This document shows positions 6,579 through 11,347 of a stretch of 11,347 bases of DNA, piece after piece. This DNA is from Coxiellaceae bacterium UBA6002 (GTDB taxonomy: Bacteria > Pseudomonadota > Gammaproteobacteria > UBA6002). The translations under genes were made by a program, and so were the position numbers. Position 1 is the first letter of the stretch; each line of letters opens with the position of its first letter. Where the stretch lies: assembly GCA_002429595.1 (NCBI GenBank), contig DJAM01000099.1, forward strand, positions 266 through 11,612. Reading direction: 5' to 3'. Under the pieces are notes generated by a model. It saw only the letters and a program-made list of their open reading frames with translations. It had not been told where the DNA came from and ran no database searches.

Positions 6579-6974
6579 ATGAAAATTTTGCGTCTGCTCA
6601 TTTTGTGTTCAATATTGCTACCAATTTGCCTTACCAATGCGGCAATAAACCTCGAAGGAAAATATCGTTGCACCGGCGAAGACTTCCTCAACAATAGCAC
6701 CTTTGATGAACCTACAATTCTCAAGAAATCTGGTCAAACCTACACCTTTGAATGGCAGAACAAAAATTTGAAGTTCATGGGTACAGCAATTCTCTTGGAA
6801 AATACTTTATCAGCTATTTTTTGGATTCCAACCATTCCAAGTGCTACCCCAGGTGTTGTCACTTATAAAATTTTGCCAAATGGTGATTTAGCGGGAAGAT
6901 GGACTACTAGGAATGGTCAGATAACTGGGAAGGAATATTGCAAAAAGTTATCTTTCTTTATCAAACAAAAATAA
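6579..6974 (+). CDS. Small exported beta-rich protein, C-terminus built from IS sequence
   Basis: A 131-residue protein. I choose ATG 6579 over the ATG at 6537, because the longer frame would read through the terminator hairpin, while GGA at 6568-6570 is suitably spaced from 6579. Residues 1-22 form a signal peptide (MKILRLLILCSILLP core, cleavage near Asn-Ala-Ala). The mature part has repeated beta-strand patterns: GKYRCTGED (27-35), then a Gly-x-x-Tyr-x-x-x-x-Trp strand, a G-V-V-T-Y strand and NGDLAGRWTT, as in small gammaproteobacterial exported proteins annotated as fibronectin-binding or lipocalin-like. Cys31 and Cys121 probably pair. The last seven codons (from 6951) lie antisense to recognisable transposase sequence, so the original C-terminus was replaced or slightly extended. 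Function unknown. Confidence 0.75.
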   Translation: MKILRLLILCSILLPICLTNAAINLEGKYRCTGEDFLNNSTFDEPTILKKSGQTYTFEWQNKNLKFMGTAILLENTLSAIFWIPTIPSATPGVVTYKILPNGDLAGRWTTRNGQITGKEYCKKLSFFIKQK

Positions 6975-7214
6975 TTTAATTATCCATTTAGCAATGAGCG
7001 CCTGATCTACTTTAAATTCAGCAAAAAAACGTTTAATTCGTTTATATCTAGAATCAATTTCAGCAGAACTTGAAAATCCAACTGCCAATTCTCTAAGATT
7101 AACTGTTCTTACTGTGAATAAGGCCAGCAGCATGCCTGTGAAGCAGTCTAAACGTGCCTTGTTCCAAAACAAAAATCCACTTAGAATAGTCCGTAACTCG
7201 CTGATCTTATCCAT
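6948..7214 (-). pseudogene. Truncated IS4-family transposase (N-terminal remnant)
   Basis: An 88-residue frame beginning MDKISELRTILSGFLFW and running to KWIIKLFLFDKER before a stop. It resembles the N-terminus of IS4-type transposases (roughly 400 residues when complete), including the YKRIKRFFAEF segment and the KLFL-DKE segment. The catalytic DDE domain that should follow is absent. AGGA lies a few bases upstream of the ATG, so the 5' end seems intact. The homology stops at the stop codon at 6948-6950, inside the 6579 gene on the other strand, which marks the join left by insertion and deletion. It cannot transpose by itself. Confidence 0.8.
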
Positions 7215-7310
7215 ATCAAATCCTTTTCCGCCAAGAAAATATTTATATGGATCTCTTTATAATCAGCGAGTTACCTCTTTTCAATACCTAATACGTTTTT
7301 TTGTCCCCTA
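6951..7310 (-). mobile_element. Remnant of an IS4-type insertion sequence, limits approximate
   Basis: The element covers the transposase remnant and probably its upstream leader, about 7215-7310, which holds no other gene. The left limit near 6951 is where transposase homology ends. The right limit is a guess: a GTCCCCTACAG stretch near 7301-7312 could be a terminal sequence, but the partner end has been lost, so no inverted-repeat pair or target duplication can be shown. Confidence 0.5.
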
Positions 7311-7339
7311 CAGAGTTATCCTACCGGTTTCTAGAACAT

Positions 7340-7372
7340 CCTAAGGTTCTGTTAAGATAAATTCATTACAAT
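7340..7372 (+). promoter_or_regulatory. PmrA-type box and -10 element, site B
   Basis: CTAAGGTTCTGTTAAG (7341-7356) matches site A (3536-3551) at 14 of 16 bases, with the same 11-bp period between half-sites and the same 10-bp gap to a -10 hexamer, here TACAAT (7367-7372). Transcription should start near 7379, about 20 bases before the ankyrin gene ATG. It lies just outside the IS remnant. Regulation by PmrA is inferred from the motif. Confidence 0.62.
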
Positions 7373-7397
7373 TCATTAAAGATTGAATGAGATTGAT

Positions 7398-8519
7398 ATG
7401 AAACGACGTGTAATAGTGACGACTCCTACTAAACCTGGCCCGCAAGCAAAGCGAGCGAGTCATTTTTTTGCCCCTGCCGATCGTGGGATATACGCTAAAT
7501 TAAAAAACCTAATAGAAAATGGAACTATAGAGTTACTTCATAGTTATCTCAATTATATGAAAGAGAGAGGGTATAGCATTGATAGACCATGCTATCCAGA
7601 CCAACAAACTGCTTTACACTTAGCGGTATTAAGTGATCGGACTCCAATAGTAATGGCGATGTTAAACGCGGGTGCAATTCAAATCTTGGCAGACGTAAAT
7701 AACTTAACTCCTATTTTCCTTGCCGTAAAATATCAAAAACTCCATGCTCTGATTAGTTTAATAACTGCCTTGGGTAGCGATGGTTATAAGTGCACGACTA
7801 TTAAAGGTCGAACAATCCTCCACATGGCAGTATATTGGGGTGCAGATAGAATACTGAATGATATGCTTAAGGTTTATAGTCGGGATAAAGATTTTATCAA
7901 TGCAAAAGATATTGATGGTAATACACCATTGCATTGTGTTAGCGGAAGTGATGATGAAAAGATAGTGCTGGCACTCTTGGCTGCCGGTGCAGATCCTCTG
8001 ATAAAAAATAAGTGTGGTGTTGTGCCTCACGTTCAGGCTGCTATAAATGATGCACAGGTTTCGTTTGCTTGTTTGTTAACACAGGTTAAAGAAATAAATT
8101 ATGCAGCACCAACTATGAAAGGCAGAAATCTATTGCATGTGACAGCCTTTTTCGGCTCACTAAAGTCTTTGAAATTTTTACTCAATCAATACGGACATGA
8201 TAAAAATTTTCTCAATGCAATCGATGAGGAAGGTGGAACACCATTGCATAGTGCCGCACTTTCAGGCAATGCTTATACATATGGATTGATACTACGAGCG
8301 GGTGCCGATCCAACTATTAGGGATAAACGTGGCCGAACACCTGAAAGTATTGCAAAGGCGAATGGCTGTTATACTGACTATGATTCTGCGCCTGAATTAA
8401 TGTCCCATGAAAATAAGAAAAGGATGAAAGAGTTAGATAATTGGCTAAAGGCAATTAAAGAACCTAAAGAAGATACTGACGTTTCTGTGATAAGTCCAGT
8501 TTCTGCTCCAACTGTTTAA
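7398..8519 (+). CDS. Ankyrin-repeat protein, probable type IV effector
   Basis: A 373-residue protein without signal peptide. I choose ATG 7398 over an in-frame TTG at 7383; a GAG just upstream is a modest ribosome site. Ankyrin units start at about residues 68 (TALHLAV), 101 (LTPIFLAV), 136 (GRTILHMAV), 172 (DGNTPLHCV), 206 (degenerate), 240 (GRNLLHVTA) and 277 (GGTPLHSAA), with a capping half unit at 311 (RGRTPESIA). Two long 36-residue spacings carry the similar inserts YSRDKDFINAKDIDG and YGHDKNFLNAIDEEG, showing an internal duplication of about 104 residues (units 136-205 and 240-310). The N-terminus is basic (MKRRV, PGPQAKRA). The C-terminus has acidic and Lys-rich stretches then a Ser/Val/Pro tail, compatible with a Dot/Icm signal. 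A PmrA-type promoter drives it. Ankyrins bind host proteins; its target cannot be read from sequence. Confidence 0.93.
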   Translation: MKRRVIVTTPTKPGPQAKRASHFFAPADRGIYAKLKNLIENGTIELLHSYLNYMKERGYSIDRPCYPDQQTALHLAVLSDRTPIVMAMLNAGAIQILADVNNLTPIFLAVKYQKLHALISLITALGSDGYKCTTIKGRTILHMAVYWGADRILNDMLKVYSRDKDFINAKDIDGNTPLHCVSGSDDEKIVLALLAAGADPLIKNKCGVVPHVQAAINDAQVSFACLLTQVKEINYAAPTMKGRNLLHVTAFFGSLKSLKFLLNQYGHDKNFLNAIDEEGGTPLHSAALSGNAYTYGLILRAGADPTIRDKRGRTPESIAKANGCYTDYDSAPELMSHENKKRMKELDNWLKAIKEPKEDTDVSVISPVSAPTV

Positions 8520-8557
8520 CAAGATAAAAAACTATAATTTCTCCCTTACCATCCCTA

Positions 8558-8583
8558 TAATCTTGAATTTTATTTCAAGATTA
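8558..8583. promoter_or_regulatory. 10-bp inverted repeat just before the murJ-like start
   Basis: TAATCTTGAA (8558-8567) and TTCAAGATTA (8574-8583) are perfect inverted arms around a 6-base loop, ending 3 bases before the ATG at 8587. No T-run follows, so it is not a standard terminator. In RNA it would hide the ribosome-binding region of the next gene; in DNA it could be an operator for a dimeric repressor. No good Shine-Dalgarno sequence is visible outside it. Confidence 0.5.
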
Positions 8584-8586
8584 AAG

Positions 8587-10206
8587 ATGGAAACACCGAA
8601 ATCTAACTCCGAAGAATTAACTAAATCCAGCTTTGCTGCCATGGGTGGAGTGTTGCTATCACGTGTGTCTGGTGTTGTCAGAACGATTGTGGTCAATGGC
8701 ACCTTTGGTGCTGCAACAGCCCTAGATGCTTTCAATGCGGCCTTTCGACTGCCTAATTCCCTTCGAGATCTTTTTGCCGATGGAGCTTTATCTGCAGCCT
8801 TTATGACTGCTTTGGTGGAGGAAAAGCAAAAGGGGATTGAGCAAGAACGAGAATTAATTCGTGTTGTGCTGGGATTTTTTAGTGTCATTACCTTGCTACT
8901 AGCTTTATTTGGCGCTTTCTTTTCTCATGGAATTATCGATCTCATTACGGACGGTCATTTTAAGTCAATGGGCGGTGTGCCACTTGCAACTTTACTTTTT
9001 CAGCTATTAATTTTTTACCTACCATTAACAATGATCAACGCTGTTTTCATGGGGATTTTAGGGGTTCATGGGCAATCTTTTCGAGCCATGAATGGTTCAA
9101 TATTTCTCAGTATTGGCATGATTGGTGGCGCTTTAATTTTTGCACCGCTATGTGTCTATTGTGGCGCTTATAGCATTGTTGGATTGGCAGCAGGAGCTTT
9201 ATTGGGTGCTATCTTACAAATGTTATACCAACTTTTACCAGTATATCATTTGCAGTTATTGCCTAAACCGACATTTAGTATACGTACCTGGTGGCAATCA
9301 CGAGCACTTAGAAAAATTATTCAGCAGATGACACCTAGAGCACTAGGCCAAGGCGCCATGGTGATTGCGTTAAGCATTAACACTTATTTTGCAACCCAAA
9401 TAGGAACCGGCTTTTTAACTTATATTGTGACTGCTGTCACCGTCATTCAAGTACCAATTGGTTTGTTCGGTGTGGCAACTGGTTTTGCAGCTTTACCTGC
9501 ATTAACCTTAGCGCTAAATAGAAAGGATACGGGACTTTTTTCTAAGCTGTTAGTGGAAGGTTTAAGAACGTCGTTTTGGCTAGCTACACCTACGACACTT
9601 TGCTTCGCGCTGTTGATTGTCCCGTTTTACGTTGTTCTTTTCCAGCATGGAAAGATCAATTTTTTTGATACGATTAATAACTCAATTGCGATCTGCGTTT
9701 ATGCCACTGGAATTATTCTAGCTTCCGGTAATAAAGTTCTAGTTAATACGCTGTATGCACTCAATGCAACGCGACAAATTGTCTATAACGCCATTATTTA
9801 CTTAATGGTGAATACTGTATTAAATATTTTCCTTGTTCCAAAGTTTGGCGTAATAGGAATAGGGACATCATTTGGAATCGCAACTAGCTTAGATTTCTGG
9901 TTAAATTACTTTTGTATTCAGTATCATTTTCATAGAAACGGTTTTGATGAGTCGCCCTATAAAGAGGGGGGCAATCGTTTAACGTTTAAAATTCTGTTAT
10001 TAAATATTTACGGTTTTGTCATCTGTTTTTTAGGCGTTGCACTGATCAAAAACTTTTGGACCAACGTACCTCTCAACATTTTAAAGTCATTGCTCATTTT
10101 AGCGATAGTTGGCAGTATTATTGCTGTAAGCTATTTACTAGTAGTTAAAAGTTTTGGCCCTCCTCATTTAAAAACTCTTTTACTTCGCAGAAGATCGACT
10201 AAATGA
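8587..10206 (+). CDS. murJ: MurJ/MviN-family lipid II flippase-like membrane protein
   Basis: A 539-residue MATE-like membrane protein of the MurJ (MviN) family, with about 14 hydrophobic helices; MurJ moves lipid II across the inner membrane for peptidoglycan synthesis. The family signature is clear at residues 25-67: SRVSGVVR, LDAFNAAFRLPN, LRDLFADGA. Arg26, Arg32, Asp47 and Arg60 match E. coli R18, R24, D39 and R52 with a constant offset of 8. A second signature is PIGLFGVATGFAALPAL (290-306). However, the position matching E. coli R270 in the A-D-R-L-M segment is Thr285 here. The 'LRDLFADGALSAAF' wording is closer to MurJ of other phyla than to the enterobacterial 'LRRIFAEGAFSQAF'. ATG 8587 is preferred, as an upstream TTG would lie within the inverted repeat at 8558-8583. 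It could be the sole MurJ or a divergent paralogue. Confidence 0.88.
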   Translation: METPKSNSEELTKSSFAAMGGVLLSRVSGVVRTIVVNGTFGAATALDAFNAAFRLPNSLRDLFADGALSAAFMTALVEEKQKGIEQERELIRVVLGFFSVITLLLALFGAFFSHGIIDLITDGHFKSMGGVPLATLLFQLLIFYLPLTMINAVFMGILGVHGQSFRAMNGSIFLSIGMIGGALIFAPLCVYCGAYSIVGLAAGALLGAILQMLYQLLPVYHLQLLPKPTFSIRTWWQSRALRKIIQQMTPRALGQGAMVIALSINTYFATQIGTGFLTYIVTAVTVIQVPIGLFGVATGFAALPALTLALNRKDTGLFSKLLVEGLRTSFWLATPTTLCFALLIVPFYVVLFQHGKINFFDTINNSIAICVYATGIILASGNKVLVNTLYALNATRQIVYNAIIYLMVNTVLNIFLVPKFGVIGIGTSFGIATSLDFWLNYFCIQYHFHRNGFDESPYKEGGNRLTFKILLLNIYGFVICFLGVALIKNFWTNVPLNILKSLLILAIVGSIIAVSYLLVVKSFGPPHLKTLLLRRRSTK

Positions 10207-10357
10207 TTTTGAGTTATCTGGACGCACGTTCAGTAATCAAGTAAGATAGCCAGTCTTCAGTAAGGATTCTCTTAAAAAAATAAATTAACGGATTGCAGCT
10301 TTCATGCCCAACAAAAGGGCGTATGTGTACGTTTTTATCTTAAAAAAGAGAGTAGCT

Positions 10358-11314
10358 ATGACTTTAATTAAAAAAATAATGTTCTCTTCATTGTTTTTAT
10401 TGGTAGCAAGCACTGCCAGCGCTAACATCACTGTCCACGATTACACCCATGAATTCACTAGCGGTTATCGTCAACTTAAAAATAAAGACCCACAGCACCT
10501 TCGAAAATACATCTTAAATTTTGAACTAGTCAAAGAGCCTAAAGTTAGCAGCTTATTTTTCGACGGTCATCCAGTCCCTAGAGACCCTCGAATTGAAGTG
10601 ATTCTAAGGCAGTATTCGAAAGAACTTCCAAAATATACTGATCTCTATGATCAAAAACTTCCTGAAGTAAGAGCCATAGTCGCTGAAGTTCAAAAAAGAA
10701 CTCAGGATCTTTTTGGTATGGAGATTAATGCTGATGTCTTACTTTCAGAGTCTGTTTCCGAAACCGATGCGGTGACCACCGGCAGTGATGATATGAAAAG
10801 CGCGATTGTTGCTTTGAATATGCGCGAGATGTCTCAGTATTCGAAAGATGAATTACGGATTGTATTGGCGCACGAGTTGTTTCATGTGTTGCAGCATCAA
10901 ATCGAAAAAGATCACTCCAATGCAGAGATGATTGCCGGGAATATCTATAGTGAAGGCTGGGCTACTTACGCGTCTTCGTTGGTTTATCCAGGGTTTCCCG
11001 ATTGGAAATACATATCGTATTTCACCCGCAACGACCATCAGTTCAAAAAGTTTGAAGCAGATCGGAAACAAATCATTAATCATGTGTTAGCAGACTGGAA
11101 CTCTCACCAAGAAGCAAAGTTCGATAAATACTTCTCTGCCAACCCAGAGGCGAGTCATCCATTTGAGCCAAGAAGTGGTTATTACCTAGGCTATATTGTT
11201 GCCAAACAAATGGCCCAACAGGAGTCTCCTGTGAAAGTGGCGCTCATCAAGTATGATGATTATAAGAGGCAGATTAAGCCTATGTTGAAGCGGATGTCTT
11301 CTACGGTTGGTTAG
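10358..11314 (+). CDS. Exported HExxH zinc metalloprotease-like protein
   Basis: A 318-residue protein. I choose ATG 10358 over the ATG at 10304 because residues 1-22 then form a clean signal peptide (MTLIKK, hydrophobic FSSLFLLVA, cleavage Ala-Ser-Ala before N23), with a GAG-rich ribosome site just upstream. The zinc motif is HELFH (172-176), where H172 and H176 bind zinc and E173 is catalytic. E199 in SEGWATY, 23 residues on, is the likely third ligand, which makes it gluzincin-like, similar to predicted Zn proteases of the DUF2268/DUF5700 kind. Residues 25-170 are helical and charged. A GYYLGYIVAKQM helix (about 271-282) follows the active site, as in that group. It should act in the periplasm or outside the cell. 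Substrate unknown. It starts 151 bp after murJ, and no clear promoter or terminator lies between them. Confidence 0.85.
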   Translation: MTLIKKIMFSSLFLLVASTASANITVHDYTHEFTSGYRQLKNKDPQHLRKYILNFELVKEPKVSSLFFDGHPVPRDPRIEVILRQYSKELPKYTDLYDQKLPEVRAIVAEVQKRTQDLFGMEINADVLLSESVSETDAVTTGSDDMKSAIVALNMREMSQYSKDELRIVLAHELFHVLQHQIEKDHSNAEMIAGNIYSEGWATYASSLVYPGFPDWKYISYFTRNDHQFKKFEADRKQIINHVLADWNSHQEAKFDKYFSANPEASHPFEPRSGYYLGYIVAKQMAQQESPVKVALIKYDDYKRQIKPMLKRMSSTVG

Positions 11315-11334
11315 AAGACCCTCACTCTAGCCCT
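11315..11334 (-). repeat. Dispersed GC-rich repeat, right inverted copy
   Basis: It begins at the base after the protease stop codon. Its reverse complement (AGGGCTAGAGTGAGGGTCTT) matches bases 5-24 with one mismatch. The position directly behind a gene fits a repeat that may act in termination or mRNA stability. It may be half of a longer pair that extends past the window. Confidence 0.6.
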
Positions 11335-11347
11335 TGTATGTTAGGCC

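Noticed and set aside
8532..8888. Minus-strand frame of 118 codons opposite the murJ-like gene start.
   Set aside because: The plus strand encodes clear MurJ signatures there; the minus frame has no recognisable domain and spans the intergenic palindrome.
10207..10357. Search for a terminator or promoter between the murJ-like gene and the protease gene.
   Set aside because: No stem with T-run and no convincing hexamer pair; two TTAA motifs near 10272 and 10285 have a 13-bp period, which does not fit a PmrA box.

Overview
The window is AT-rich and gene-dense. It looks like a chromosome segment from a host-associated gammaproteobacterium, most likely of the order Legionellales (Legionella, Coxiella, Berkiella or Aquicella type). 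The reasons are indirect: eukaryote-like genes (ankyrin repeats, F-box-like segments) sit beside ordinary housekeeping genes, two promoters carry a PmrA-type box (the regulator that controls Dot/Icm effectors in Legionella and Coxiella), and small dispersed palindromic repeats are present. No marker gene fixes the genus.

Layout. 1-3116: a dispersed repeat at the left edge, then two co-directional genes 29 bp apart. The first (109-1311) has an F-box-like N-terminus and a basic tail; the second (1341-3116) has degenerate ankyrin-like repeats. 3117-3769: a short gene remnant ending in a paired palindromic repeat, then a PmrA-type promoter, a second promoter and a 26-residue membrane micro-ORF. 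3770-5506: two genes 27 bp apart, one with an apparent His-Me-finger (DNA/RNA non-specific endonuclease-like) motif, the other an all-helical protein with an F-box-flank-like segment. 5507-6142 (minus): a UdgX-type uracil-DNA glycosylase. 6250-6974: two small exported proteins, one extraordinarily rich in His and Tyr, separated by an intrinsic terminator. 6948-7310: remnant of an IS4-type insertion sequence that overlaps the end of the preceding gene. 7398-8519: a clear ankyrin-repeat protein behind a second PmrA-type promoter. 8587-10206: a MurJ/MviN-like flippase lacking one arginine essential in E. coli MurJ. 10358-11314: an exported HExxH metalloprotease-like protein, followed directly by an inverted copy of the left-edge repeat.

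How they fit. The most informative signal is that two separate loci (3.5 kb and 7.3 kb) share a 16-bp PmrA-type box (14 of 16 identical) placed exactly 10 bp before a -10 hexamer. This suggests that the nuclease-like gene cluster and the ankyrin gene belong to one two-component regulon, as expected of Dot/Icm substrates. No secretion apparatus gene is in the window, so effector status is inference. The UdgX, MurJ-like and protease genes appear to be unrelated neighbours.
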